A stretch of DNA of 36,163 nt. Source: Apostichopus japonicus. Lineage: Eukaryota; Echinodermata; Holothuroidea; Aspidochirotida; Stichopodidae. The stretch spans positions 1-36,163 of the forward strand of contig NC_092583.1 of NCBI RefSeq assembly GCF_037975245.1, in the 5' to 3' direction. The position numbers and the translations under genes are program-made. Below are positions 22,001-36,137 of this stretch, piece after piece; positions within the stretch are counted from its first letter, which is position 1; every line of letters starts with the position of its first letter. Under the pieces are notes generated by a model. The model did no database searches. It was not told the origin of the DNA and saw only the letters and a list, made by a program, of their open reading frames with translations.

Positions 22001-25000
22001 AAAGAGAGTCTCGCTCATCAGCTCGTACAGTGCGCCGAGCCATCGCGCCACTGTATGGACTGAGATATTAGGCCGATTAACTAATACTTACAGCTCCCCG
22101 TGTAGGCACTTGCTGTAAAAGGTCGGCAAAAGACGTCATCACCCGGGGTTCGAACCACGGATGCAAAAGAGAGTCTCGCTCATCAGCTCGTACAGTGCGC
22201 CGAGCCATCGCGCCACTGTATGGACTGAGATATTAGGCCGATTAACTAATACTTACAGCTCCCCGTGTAGGCACTTGCTGTAAAAGGTCGGCAAAAGACG
22301 TCATCACCCGGGGTTCGAACCACGGATGCAAAAGAGAGTCTCGCTCATCAGCTCGTACAGTGCGCCGAGCCATCGCGCCACTGTATGGACTGAGATATTA
22401 GGCCGATTAACTAATACTTACAGCTCCCCGTGTAGGCACTTGCTGTAAAAGGTCGGCAAAAGACGTCATCACCCGGGGTTCGAACCACGGATGCAAAAGA
22501 GAGTCTCGCTCATCAGCTCGTACAGTGCGCCGAGCCATCGCGCCACTGTATGGACTGAGATATTAGGCCGATTAACTAATACTTACAGCTCCCCGTGTAG
22601 GCACTTGCTGTAAAAGGTCGGCAAAAGACGTCATCACCCGGGGTTCGAACCACGGATGCAAAAGAGAGTCTCGCTCATCAGCTCGTACAGTGCGCCGAGC
22701 CATCGCGCCACTGTATGGACTGAGATATTAGGCCGATTAACTAATACTTACAGCTCCCCGTGTAGGCACTTGCTGTAAAAGGTCGGCAAAAGACGTCATC
22801 ACCCGGGGTTCGAACCACGGATGCAAAAGAGAGTCTCGCTCATCAGCTCGTACAGTGCGCCGAGCCATCGCGCCACTGTATGGACTGAGATATTAGGCCG
22901 ATTAACTAATACTTACAGCTCCCCGTGTAGGCACTTGCTGTAAAAGGTCGGCAAAAGACGTCATCACCCGGGGTTCGAACCACGGATGCAAAAGAGAGTC
23001 TCGCTCATCAGCTCGTACAGTGCGCCGAGCCATCGCGCCACTGTATGGACTGAGATATTAGGCCGATTAACTAATACTTACAGCTCCCCGTGTAGGCACT
23101 TGCTGTAAAAGGTCGGCAAAAGACGTCATCACCCGGGGTTCGAACCACGGATGCAAAAGAGAGTCTCGCTCATCAGCTCGTACAGTGCGCCGAGCCATCG
23201 CGCCACTGTATGGACTGAGATATTAGGCCGATTAACTAATACTTACAGCTCCCCGTGTAGGCACTTGCTGTAAAAGGTCGGCAAAAGACGTCATCACCCG
23301 GGGTTCGAACCACGGATGCAAAAGAGAGTCTCGCTCATCAGCTCGTACAGTGCGCCGAGCCATCGCGCCACTGTATGGACTGAGATATTAGGCCGATTAA
23401 CTAATACTTACAGCTCCCCGTGTAGGCACTTGCTGTAAAAGGTCGGCAAAAGACGTCATCACCCGGGGTTCGAACCACGGATGCAAAAGAGAGTCTCGCT
23501 CATCAGCTCGTACAGTGCGCCGAGCCATCGCGCCACTGTATGGACTGAGATATTAGGCCGATTAACTAATACTTACAGCTCCCCGTGTAGGCACTTGCTG
23601 TAAAAGGTCGGCAAAAGACGTCATCACCCGGGGTTCGAACCACGGATGCAAAAGAGAGTCTCGCTCATCAGCTCGTACAGTGCGCCGAGCCATCGCGCCA
23701 CTGTATGGACTGAGATATTAGGCCGATTAACTAATACTTACAGCTCCCCGTGTAGGCACTTGCTGTAAAAGGTCGGCAAAAGACGTCATCACCCGGGGTT
23801 CGAACCACGGATGCAAAAGAGAGTCTCGCTCATCAGCTCGTACAGTGCGCCGAGCCATCGCGCCACTGTATGGACTGAGATATTAGGCCGATTAACTAAT
23901 ACTTACAGCTCCCCGTGTAGGCACTTGCTGTAAAAGGTCGGCAAAAGACGTCATCACCCGGGGTTCGAACCACGGATGCAAAAGAGAGTCTCGCTCATCA
24001 GCTCGTACAGTGCGCCGAGCCATCGCGCCACTGTATGGACTGAGATATTAGGCCGATTAACTAATACTTACAGCTCCCCGTGTAGGCACTTGCTGTAAAA
24101 GGTCGGCAAAAGACGTCATCACCCGGGGTTCGAACCACGGATGCAAAAGAGAGTCTCGCTCATCAGCTCGTACAGTGCGCCGAGCCATCGCGCCACTGTA
24201 TGGACTGAGATATTAGGCCGATTAACTAATACTTACAGCTCCCCGTGTAGGCACTTGCTGTAAAAGGTCGGCAAAAGACGTCATCACCCGGGGTTCGAAC
24301 CACGGATGCAAAAGAGAGTCTCGCTCATCAGCTCGTACAGTGCGCCGAGCCATCGCGCCACTGTATGGACTGAGATATTAGGCCGATTAACTAATACTTA
24401 CAGCTCCCCGTGTAGGCACTTGCTGTAAAAGGTCGGCAAAAGACGTCATCACCCGGGGTTCGAACCACGGATGCAAAAGAGAGTCTCGCTCATCAGCTCG
24501 TACAGTGCGCCGAGCCATCGCGCCACTGTATGGACTGAGATATTAGGCCGATTAACTAATACTTACAGCTCCCCGTGTAGGCACTTGCTGTAAAAGGTCG
24601 GCAAAAGACGTCATCACCCGGGGTTCGAACCACGGATGCAAAAGAGAGTCTCGCTCATCAGCTCGTACAGTGCGCCGAGCCATCGCGCCACTGTATGGAC
24701 TGAGATATTAGGCCGATTAACTAATACTTACAGCTCCCCGTGTAGGCACTTGCTGTAAAAGGTCGGCAAAAGACGTCATCACCCGGGGTTCGAACCACGG
24801 ATGCAAAAGAGAGTCTCGCTCATCAGCTCGTACAGTGCGCCGAGCCATCGCGCCACTGTATGGACTGAGATATTAGGCCGATTAACTAATACTTACAGCT
24901 CCCCGTGTAGGCACTTGCTGTAAAAGGTCGGCAAAAGACGTCATCACCCGGGGTTCGAACCACGGATGCAAAAGAGAGTCTCGCTCATCAGCTCGTACAG

Positions 25001-25740
25001 TGCGCCGAGCCATCGCGCCACTGTATGGACTGAGATATTAGGCCGATTAACTAATACTTACAGCTCCCCGTGTAGGCACTTGCTGTAAAAGGTCGGCAAA
25101 AGACGTCATCACCCGGGGTTCGAACCACGGATGCAAAAGAGAGTCTCGCTCATCAGCTCGTACAGTGCGCCGAGCCATCGCGCCACTGTATGGACTGAGA
25201 TATTAGGCCGATTAACTAATACTTACAGCTCCCCGTGTAGGCACTTGCTGTAAAAGGTCGGCAAAAGACGTCATCACCCGGGGTTCGAACCACGGATGCA
25301 AAAGAGAGTCTCGCTCATCAGCTCGTACAGTGCGCCGAGCCATCGCGCCACTGTATGGACTGAGATATTAGGCCGATTAACTAATACTTACAGCTCCCCG
25401 TGTAGGCACTTGCTGTAAAAGGTCGGCAAAAGACGTCATCACCCGGGGTTCGAACCACGGATGCAAAAGAGAGTCTCGCTCATCAGCTCGTACAGTGCGC
25501 CGAGCCATCGCGCCACTGTATGGACTGAGATATTAGGCCGATTAACTAATACTTACAGCTCCCCGTGTAGGCACTTGCTGTAAAAGGTCGGCAAAAGACG
25601 TCATCACCCGGGGTTCGAACCACGGATGCAAAAGAGAGTCTCGCTCATCAGCTCGTACAGTGCGCCGAGCCATCGCGCCACTGTATGGACTGAGATATTA
25701 GGCCGATTAACTAATACTTACAGCTCCCCGTGTAGGCACT

Positions 25741-25906
25741 TGCTGTAAAAGGTCGGCAAAAGACGTCATCACCCGGGGTTCGAACCACGGATGCAAAAGA
25801 GAGTCTCGCTCATCAGCTCGTACAAGTGCGCCGAGCCATCGCGCCACTGTATGGACTGAGATATTAGGCCGATTAACTAATACTTACAGCTCCCCGTGTA
25901 GGCACT
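25741..25906. repeat. 166-bp unit 157 with one inserted A
   Basis: This unit reads CGTACAAGTGCG instead of CGTACAGTGCG; the extra A is base 25824 or 25825. It shifts the register of all later units by one. The inserted base adds a bulge to the left arm of the inverted repeat at unit positions 81-110. It occurs in this unit only, and lies three units before the switch to the C140 block. It could be a real private slippage mutation or a one-base consensus error. Confidence 0.9.
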
Positions 25907-28900
25907 TGCTGTAAAAGGTCGGCAAAAGACGTCATCACCCGGGGTTCGAACCACGGATGCAAAAGAGAGTCTCGCTCATCAGCTCGTACAGTGCGCCGAG
26001 CCATCGCGCCACTGTATGGACTGAGATATTAGGCCGATTAACTAATACTTACAGCTCCCCGTGTAGGCACTTGCTGTAAAAGGTCGGCAAAAGACGTCAT
26101 CACCCGGGGTTCGAACCACGGATGCAAAAGAGAGTCTCGCTCATCAGCTCGTACAGTGCGCCGAGCCATCGCGCCACTGTATGGACTGAGATATTAGGCC
26201 GATTAACTAATACTTACAGCTCCCCGTGTAGGCACTTGCTGTAAAAGGTCGGCAAAAGACGTCATCACCCGGGGTTCGAACCACGGATGCAAAAGAGAGT
26301 CTCGCTCATCAGCTCGTACAGTGCGCCGAGCCATCGCGCCACTGTATGGACTGAGATATTAGGCCGATTAACTAACACTTACAGCTCCCCGTGTAGGCAC
26401 TTGCTGTAAAAGGTCGGCAAAAGACGTCATCACCCGGGGTTCGAACCACGGATGCAAAAGAGAGTCTCGCTCATCAGCTCGTACAGTGCGCCGAGCCATC
26501 GCGCCACTGTATGGACTGAGATATTAGGCCGATTAACTAACACTTACAGCTCCCCGTGTAGGCACTTGCTGTAAAAGGTCGGCAAAAGACGTCATCACCC
26601 GGGGTTCGAACCACGGATGCAAAAGAGAGTCTCGCTCATCAGCTCGTACAGTGCGCCGAGCCATCGCGCCACTGTATGGACTGAGATATTAGGCCGATTA
26701 ACTAACACTTACAGCTCCCCGTGTAGGCACTTGCTGTAAAAGGTCGGCAAAAGACGTCATCACCCGGGGTTCGAACCACGGATGCAAAAGAGAGTCTCGC
26801 TCATCAGCTCGTACAGTGCGCCGAGCCATCGCGCCACTGTATGGACTGAGATATTAGGCCGATTAACTAACACTTACAGCTCCCCGTGTAGGCACTTGCT
26901 GTAAAAGGTCGGCAAAAGACGTCATCACCCGGGGTTCGAACCACGGATGCAAAAGAGAGTCTCGCTCATCAGCTCGTACAGTGCGCCGAGCCATCGCGCC
27001 ACTGTATGGACTGAGATATTAGGCCGATTAACTAACACTTACAGCTCCCCGTGTAGGCACTTGCTGTAAAAGGTCGGCAAAAGACGTCATCACCCGGGGT
27101 TCGAACCACGGATGCAAAAGAGAGTCTCGCTCATCAGCTCGTACAGTGCGCCGAGCCATCGCGCCACTGTATGGACTGAGATATTAGGCCGATTAACTAA
27201 CACTTACAGCTCCCCGTGTAGGCACTTGCTGTAAAAGGTCGGCAAAAGACGTCATCACCCGGGGTTCGAACCACGGATGCAAAAGAGAGTCTCGCTCATC
27301 AGCTCGTACAGTGCGCCGAGCCATCGCGCCACTGTATGGACTGAGATATTAGGCCGATTAACTAACACTTACAGCTCCCCGTGTAGGCACTTGCTGTAAA
27401 AGGTCGGCAAAAGACGTCATCACCCGGGGTTCGAACCACGGATGCAAAAGAGAGTCTCGCTCATCAGCTCGTACAGTGCGCCGAGCCATCGCGCCACTGT
27501 ATGGACTGAGATATTAGGCCGATTAACTAACACTTACAGCTCCCCGTGTAGGCACTTGCTGTAAAAGGTCGGCAAAAGACGTCATCACCCGGGGTTCGAA
27601 CCACGGATGCAAAAGAGAGTCTCGCTCATCAGCTCGTACAGTGCGCCGAGCCATCGCGCCACTGTATGGACTGAGATATTAGGCCGATTAACTAACACTT
27701 ACAGCTCCCCGTGTAGGCACTTGCTGTAAAAGGTCGGCAAAAGACGTCATCACCCGGGGTTCGAACCACGGATGCAAAAGAGAGTCTCGCTCATCAGCTC
27801 GTACAGTGCGCCGAGCCATCGCGCCACTGTATGGACTGAGATATTAGGCCGATTAACTAACACTTACAGCTCCCCGTGTAGGCACTTGCTGTAAAAGGTC
27901 GGCAAAAGACGTCATCACCCGGGGTTCGAACCACGGATGCAAAAGAGAGTCTCGCTCATCAGCTCGTACAGTGCGCCGAGCCATCGCGCCACTGTATGGA
28001 CTGAGATATTAGGCCGATTAACTAACACTTACAGCTCCCCGTGTAGGCACTTGCTGTAAAAGGTCGGCAAAAGACGTCATCACCCGGGGTTCGAACCACG
28101 GATGCAAAAGAGAGTCTCGCTCATCAGCTCGTACAGTGCGCCGAGCCATCGCGCCACTGTATGGACTGAGATATTAGGCCGATTAACTAACACTTACAGC
28201 TCCCCGTGTAGGCACTTGCTGTAAAAGGTCGGCAAAAGACGTCATCACCCGGGGTTCGAACCACGGATGCAAAAGAGAGTCTCGCTCATCAGCTCGTACA
28301 GTGCGCCGAGCCATCGCGCCACTGTATGGACTGAGATATTAGGCCGATTAACTAACACTTACAGCTCCCCGTGTAGGCACTTGCTGTAAAAGGTCGGCAA
28401 AAGACGTCATCACCCGGGGTTCGAACCACGGATGCAAAAGAGAGTCTCGCTCATCAGCTCGTACAGTGCGCCGAGCCATCGCGCCACTGTATGGACTGAG
28501 ATATTAGGCCGATTAACTAACACTTACAGCTCCCCGTGTAGGCACTTGCTGTAAAAGGTCGGCAAAAGACGTCATCACCCGGGGTTCGAACCACGGATGC
28601 AAAAGAGAGTCTCGCTCATCAGCTCGTACAGTGCGCCGAGCCATCGCGCCACTGTATGGACTGAGATATTAGGCCGATTAACTAACACTTACAGCTCCCC
28701 GTGTAGGCACTTGCTGTAAAAGGTCGGCAAAAGACGTCATCACCCGGGGTTCGAACCACGGATGCAAAAGAGAGTCTCGCTCATCAGCTCGTACAGTGCG
28801 CCGAGCCATCGCGCCACTGTATGGACTGAGATATTAGGCCGATTAACTAACACTTACAGCTCCCCGTGTAGGCACTTGCTGTAAAAGGTCGGCAAAAGAC

Positions 28901-30031
28901 GTCATCACCCGGGGTTCGAACCACGGATGCAAAAGAGAGTCTCGCTCATCAGCTCGTACAGTGCGCCGAGCCATCGCGCCACTGTATGGACTGAGATATT
29001 AGGCCGATTAACTAACACTTACAGCTCCCCGTGTAGGCACTTGCTGTAAAAGGTCGGCAAAAGACGTCATCACCCGGGGTTCGAACCACGGATGCAAAAG
29101 AGAGTCTCGCTCATCAGCTCGTACAGTGCGCCGAGCCATCGCGCCACTGTATGGACTGAGATATTAGGCCGATTAACTAACACTTACAGCTCCCCGTGTA
29201 GGCACTTGCTGTAAAAGGTCGGCAAAAGACGTCATCACCCGGGGTTCGAACCACGGATGCAAAAGAGAGTCTCGCTCATCAGCTCGTACAGTGCGCCGAG
29301 CCATCGCGCCACTGTATGGACTGAGATATTAGGCCGATTAACTAACACTTACAGCTCCCCGTGTAGGCACTTGCTGTAAAAGGTCGGCAAAAGACGTCAT
29401 CACCCGGGGTTCGAACCACGGATGCAAAAGAGAGTCTCGCTCATCAGCTCGTACAGTGCGCCGAGCCATCGCGCCACTGTATGGACTGAGATATTAGGCC
29501 GATTAACTAACACTTACAGCTCCCCGTGTAGGCACTTGCTGTAAAAGGTCGGCAAAAGACGTCATCACCCGGGGTTCGAACCACGGATGCAAAAGAGAGT
29601 CTCGCTCATCAGCTCGTACAGTGCGCCGAGCCATCGCGCCACTGTATGGACTGAGATATTAGGCCGATTAACTAACACTTACAGCTCCCCGTGTAGGCAC
29701 TTGCTGTAAAAGGTCGGCAAAAGACGTCATCACCCGGGGTTCGAACCACGGATGCAAAAGAGAGTCTCGCTCATCAGCTCGTACAGTGCGCCGAGCCATC
29801 GCGCCACTGTATGGACTGAGATATTAGGCCGATTAACTAACACTTACAGCTCCCCGTGTAGGCACTTGCTGTAAAAGGTCGGCAAAAGACGTCATCACCC
29901 GGGGTTCGAACCACGGATGCAAAAGAGAGTCTCGCTCATCAGCTCGTACAGTGCGCCGAGCCATCGCGCCACTGTATGGACTGAGATATTAGGCCGATTA
30001 ACTAACACTTACAGCTCCCCGTGTAGGCACT

Positions 30032-30197
30032 TGCTGTAAAAGGTCGGCAAAAGACGTCATCACCCGGGGTTCGAACCACGGATGCAAAAGAGAGTCTCGC
30101 TCATCAGCTCGTACAGTGCGCCGAGCCATCGCGCCACTGTTATGGACTGAGATATTAGGCCGATTAACTAACACTTACAGCTCCCCGTGTAGGCACT
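30032..30197. repeat. 166-bp unit 183 with one inserted T
   Basis: This unit reads CCACTGTTATGG instead of CCACTGTATGG; the extra T is base 30140 or 30141 (unit position 109 duplicated). It shifts the register by a second base. It lies in the right arm of the inverted repeat at 81-110, the same structure hit by the insertion in unit 157. It is private to this unit. True slippage and a base-calling error are both possible. Confidence 0.9.
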
Positions 30198-33100
30198 TGC
30201 TGTAAAAGGTCGGCAAAAGACGTCATCACCCGGGGTTCGAACCACGGATGCAAAAGAGAGTCTCGCTCATCAGCTCGTACAGTGCGCCGAGCCATCGCGC
30301 CACTGTATGGACTGAGATATTAGGCCGATTAACTAACACTTACAGCTCCCCGTGTAGGCACTTGCTGTAAAAGGTCGGCAAAAGACGTCATCACCCGGGG
30401 TTCGAACCACGGATGCAAAAGAGAGTCTCGCTCATCAGCTCGTACAGTGCGCCGAGCCATCGCGCCACTGTATGGACTGAGATATTAGGCCGATTAACTA
30501 ACACTTACAGCTCCCCGTGTAGGCACTTGCTGTAAAAGGTCGGCAAAAGACGTCATCACCCGGGGTTCGAACCACGGATGCAAAAGAGAGTCTCGCTCAT
30601 CAGCTCGTACAGTGCGCCGAGCCATCGCGCCACTGTATGGACTGAGATATTAGGCCGATTAACTAACACTTACAGCTCCCCGTGTAGGCACTTGCTGTAA
30701 AAGGTCGGCAAAAGACGTCATCACCCGGGGTTCGAACCACGGATGCAAAAGAGAGTCTCGCTCATCAGCTCGTACAGTGCGCCGAGCCATCGCGCCACTG
30801 TATGGACTGAGATATTAGGCCGATTAACTAACACTTACAGCTCCCCGTGTAGGCACTTGCTGTAAAAGGTCGGCAAAAGACGTCATCACCCGGGGTTCGA
30901 ACCACGGATGCAAAAGAGAGTCTCGCTCATCAGCTCGTACAGTGCGCCGAGCCATCGCGCCACTGTATGGACTGAGATATTAGGCCGATTAACTAACACT
31001 TACAGCTCCCCGTGTAGGCACTTGCTGTAAAAGGTCGGCAAAAGACGTCATCACCCGGGGTTCGAACCACGGATGCAAAAGAGAGTCTCGCTCATCAGCT
31101 CGTACAGTGCGCCGAGCCATCGCGCCACTGTATGGACTGAGATATTAGGCCGATTAACTAACACTTACAGCTCCCCGTGTAGGCACTTGCTGTAAAAGGT
31201 CGGCAAAAGACGTCATCACCCGGGGTTCGAACCACGGATGCAAAAGAGAGTCTCGCTCATCAGCTCGTACAGTGCGCCGAGCCATCGCGCCACTGTATGG
31301 ACTGAGATATTAGGCCGATTAACTAACACTTACAGCTCCCCGTGTAGGCACTTGCTGTAAAAGGTCGGCAAAAGACGTCATCACCCGGGGTTCGAACCAC
31401 GGATGCAAAAGAGAGTCTCGCTCATCAGCTCGTACAGTGCGCCGAGCCATCGCGCCACTGTATGGACTGAGATATTAGGCCGATTAACTAACACTTACAG
31501 CTCCCCGTGTAGGCACTTGCTGTAAAAGGTCGGCAAAAGACGTCATCACCCGGGGTTCGAACCACGGATGCAAAAGAGAGTCTCGCTCATCAGCTCGTAC
31601 AGTGCGCCGAGCCATCGCGCCACTGTATGGACTGAGATATTAGGCCGATTAACTAACACTTACAGCTCCCCGTGTAGGCACTTGCTGTAAAAGGTCGGCA
31701 AAAGACGTCATCACCCGGGGTTCGAACCACGGATGCAAAAGAGAGTCTCGCTCATCAGCTCGTACAGTGCGCCGAGCCATCGCGCCACTGTATGGACTGA
31801 GATATTAGGCCGATTAACTAACACTTACAGCTCCCCGTGTAGGCACTTGCTGTAAAAGGTCGGCAAAAGACGTCATCACCCGGGGTTCGAACCACGGATG
31901 CAAAAGAGAGTCTCGCTCATCAGCTCGTACAGTGCGCCGAGCCATCGCGCCACTGTATGGACTGAGATATTAGGCCGATTAACTAACACTTACAGCTCCC
32001 CGTGTAGGCACTTGCTGTAAAAGGTCGGCAAAAGACGTCATCACCCGGGGTTCGAACCACGGATGCAAAAGAGAGTCTCGCTCATCAGCTCGTACAGTGC
32101 GCCGAGCCATCGCGCCACTGTATGGACTGAGATATTAGGCCGATTAACTAACACTTACAGCTCCCCGTGTAGGCACTTGCTGTAAAAGGTCGGCAAAAGA
32201 CGTCATCACCCGGGGTTCGAACCACGGATGCAAAAGAGAGTCTCGCTCATCAGCTCGTACAGTGCGCCGAGCCATCGCGCCACTGTATGGACTGAGATAT
32301 TAGGCCGATTAACTAACACTTACAGCTCCCCGTGTAGGCACTTGCTGTAAAAGGTCGGCAAAAGACGTCATCACCCGGGGTTCGAACCACGGATGCAAAA
32401 GAGAGTCTCGCTCATCAGCTCGTACAGTGCGCCGAGCCATCGCGCCACTGTATGGACTGAGATATTAGGCCGATTAACTAACACTTACAGCTCCCCGTGT
32501 AGGCACTTGCTGTAAAAGGTCGGCAAAAGACGTCATCACCCGGGGTTCGAACCACGGATGCAAAAGAGAGTCTCGCTCATCAGCTCGTACAGTGCGCCGA
32601 GCCATCGCGCCACTGTATGGACTGAGATATTAGGCCGATTAACTAACACTTACAGCTCCCCGTGTAGGCACTTGCTGTAAAAGGTCGGCAAAAGACGTCA
32701 TCACCCGGGGTTCGAACCACGGATGCAAAAGAGAGTCTCGCTCATCAGCTCGTACAGTGCGCCGAGCCATCGCGCCACTGTATGGACTGAGATATTAGGC
32801 CGATTAACTAACACTTACAGCTCCCCGTGTAGGCACTTGCTGTAAAAGGTCGGCAAAAGACGTCATCACCCGGGGTTCGAACCACGGATGCAAAAGAGAG
32901 TCTCGCTCATCAGCTCGTACAGTGCGCCGAGCCATCGCGCCACTGTATGGACTGAGATATTAGGCCGATTAACTAACACTTACAGCTCCCCGTGTAGGCA
33001 CTTGCTGTAAAAGGTCGGCAAAAGACGTCATCACCCGGGGTTCGAACCACGGATGCAAAAGAGAGTCTCGCTCATCAGCTCGTACAGTGCGCCGAGCCAT

Positions 33101-36100
33101 CGCGCCACTGTATGGACTGAGATATTAGGCCGATTAACTAACACTTACAGCTCCCCGTGTAGGCACTTGCTGTAAAAGGTCGGCAAAAGACGTCATCACC
33201 CGGGGTTCGAACCACGGATGCAAAAGAGAGTCTCGCTCATCAGCTCGTACAGTGCGCCGAGCCATCGCGCCACTGTATGGACTGAGATATTAGGCCGATT
33301 AACTAACACTTACAGCTCCCCGTGTAGGCACTTGCTGTAAAAGGTCGGCAAAAGACGTCATCACCCGGGGTTCGAACCACGGATGCAAAAGAGAGTCTCG
33401 CTCATCAGCTCGTACAGTGCGCCGAGCCATCGCGCCACTGTATGGACTGAGATATTAGGCCGATTAACTAACACTTACAGCTCCCCGTGTAGGCACTTGC
33501 TGTAAAAGGTCGGCAAAAGACGTCATCACCCGGGGTTCGAACCACGGATGCAAAAGAGAGTCTCGCTCATCAGCTCGTACAGTGCGCCGAGCCATCGCGC
33601 CACTGTATGGACTGAGATATTAGGCCGATTAACTAACACTTACAGCTCCCCGTGTAGGCACTTGCTGTAAAAGGTCGGCAAAAGACGTCATCACCCGGGG
33701 TTCGAACCACGGATGCAAAAGAGAGTCTCGCTCATCAGCTCGTACAGTGCGCCGAGCCATCGCGCCACTGTATGGACTGAGATATTAGGCCGATTAACTA
33801 ACACTTACAGCTCCCCGTGTAGGCACTTGCTGTAAAAGGTCGGCAAAAGACGTCATCACCCGGGGTTCGAACCACGGATGCAAAAGAGAGTCTCGCTCAT
33901 CAGCTCGTACAGTGCGCCGAGCCATCGCGCCACTGTATGGACTGAGATATTAGGCCGATTAACTAACACTTACAGCTCCCCGTGTAGGCACTTGCTGTAA
34001 AAGGTCGGCAAAAGACGTCATCACCCGGGGTTCGAACCACGGATGCAAAAGAGAGTCTCGCTCATCAGCTCGTACAGTGCGCCGAGCCATCGCGCCACTG
34101 TATGGACTGAGATATTAGGCCGATTAACTAACACTTACAGCTCCCCGTGTAGGCACTTGCTGTAAAAGGTCGGCAAAAGACGTCATCACCCGGGGTTCGA
34201 ACCACGGATGCAAAAGAGAGTCTCGCTCATCAGCTCGTACAGTGCGCCGAGCCATCGCGCCACTGTATGGACTGAGATATTAGGCCGATTAACTAACACT
34301 TACAGCTCCCCGTGTAGGCACTTGCTGTAAAAGGTCGGCAAAAGACGTCATCACCCGGGGTTCGAACCACGGATGCAAAAGAGAGTCTCGCTCATCAGCT
34401 CGTACAGTGCGCCGAGCCATCGCGCCACTGTATGGACTGAGATATTAGGCCGATTAACTAACACTTACAGCTCCCCGTGTAGGCACTTGCTGTAAAAGGT
34501 CGGCAAAAGACGTCATCACCCGGGGTTCGAACCACGGATGCAAAAGAGAGTCTCGCTCATCAGCTCGTACAGTGCGCCGAGCCATCGCGCCACTGTATGG
34601 ACTGAGATATTAGGCCGATTAACTAACACTTACAGCTCCCCGTGTAGGCACTTGCTGTAAAAGGTCGGCAAAAGACGTCATCACCCGGGGTTCGAACCAC
34701 GGATGCAAAAGAGAGTCTCGCTCATCAGCTCGTACAGTGCGCCGAGCCATCGCGCCACTGTATGGACTGAGATATTAGGCCGATTAACTAACACTTACAG
34801 CTCCCCGTGTAGGCACTTGCTGTAAAAGGTCGGCAAAAGACGTCATCACCCGGGGTTCGAACCACGGATGCAAAAGAGAGTCTCGCTCATCAGCTCGTAC
34901 AGTGCGCCGAGCCATCGCGCCACTGTATGGACTGAGATATTAGGCCGATTAACTAACACTTACAGCTCCCCGTGTAGGCACTTGCTGTAAAAGGTCGGCA
35001 AAAGACGTCATCACCCGGGGTTCGAACCACGGATGCAAAAGAGAGTCTCGCTCATCAGCTCGTACAGTGCGCCGAGCCATCGCGCCACTGTATGGACTGA
35101 GATATTAGGCCGATTAACTAACACTTACAGCTCCCCGTGTAGGCACTTGCTGTAAAAGGTCGGCAAAAGACGTCATCACCCGGGGTTCGAACCACGGATG
35201 CAAAAGAGAGTCTCGCTCATCAGCTCGTACAGTGCGCCGAGCCATCGCGCCACTGTATGGACTGAGATATTAGGCCGATTAACTAACACTTACAGCTCCC
35301 CGTGTAGGCACTTGCTGTAAAAGGTCGGCAAAAGACGTCATCACCCGGGGTTCGAACCACGGATGCAAAAGAGAGTCTCGCTCATCAGCTCGTACAGTGC
35401 GCCGAGCCATCGCGCCACTGTATGGACTGAGATATTAGGCCGATTAACTAACACTTACAGCTCCCCGTGTAGGCACTTGCTGTAAAAGGTCGGCAAAAGA
35501 CGTCATCACCCGGGGTTCGAACCACGGATGCAAAAGAGAGTCTCGCTCATCAGCTCGTACAGTGCGCCGAGCCATCGCGCCACTGTATGGACTGAGATAT
35601 TAGGCCGATTAACTAACACTTACAGCTCCCCGTGTAGGCACTTGCTGTAAAAGGTCGGCAAAAGACGTCATCACCCGGGGTTCGAACCACGGATGCAAAA
35701 GAGAGTCTCGCTCATCAGCTCGTACAGTGCGCCGAGCCATCGCGCCACTGTATGGACTGAGATATTAGGCCGATTAACTAACACTTACAGCTCCCCGTGT
35801 AGGCACTTGCTGTAAAAGGTCGGCAAAAGACGTCATCACCCGGGGTTCGAACCACGGATGCAAAAGAGAGTCTCGCTCATCAGCTCGTACAGTGCGCCGA
35901 GCCATCGCGCCACTGTATGGACTGAGATATTAGGCCGATTAACTAACACTTACAGCTCCCCGTGTAGGCACTTGCTGTAAAAGGTCGGCAAAAGACGTCA
36001 TCACCCGGGGTTCGAACCACGGATGCAAAAGAGAGTCTCGCTCATCAGCTCGTACAGTGCGCCGAGCCATCGCGCCACTGTATGGACTGAGATATTAGGC

Positions 36101-36137
36101 CGATTAACTAACACTTACAGCTCCCCGTGTAGGCACT

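Larger units (their letters stand above)
1..26236. repeat. Left block of array, units 1-159, T at unit position 140
   Basis: These 159 consecutive units read ...ACTAATACTT... at unit positions 135-144, with T at 140. I saw no difference among units 1-94 (15510 bp). The only internal departures are the three-unit C81 tract at 15511-16005 and the one-base insertion in unit 157. The block continues off the left edge, so its length is a minimum. Such uniformity means the copies share a very recent common ancestor or are constantly homogenised. Confidence 0.93.
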
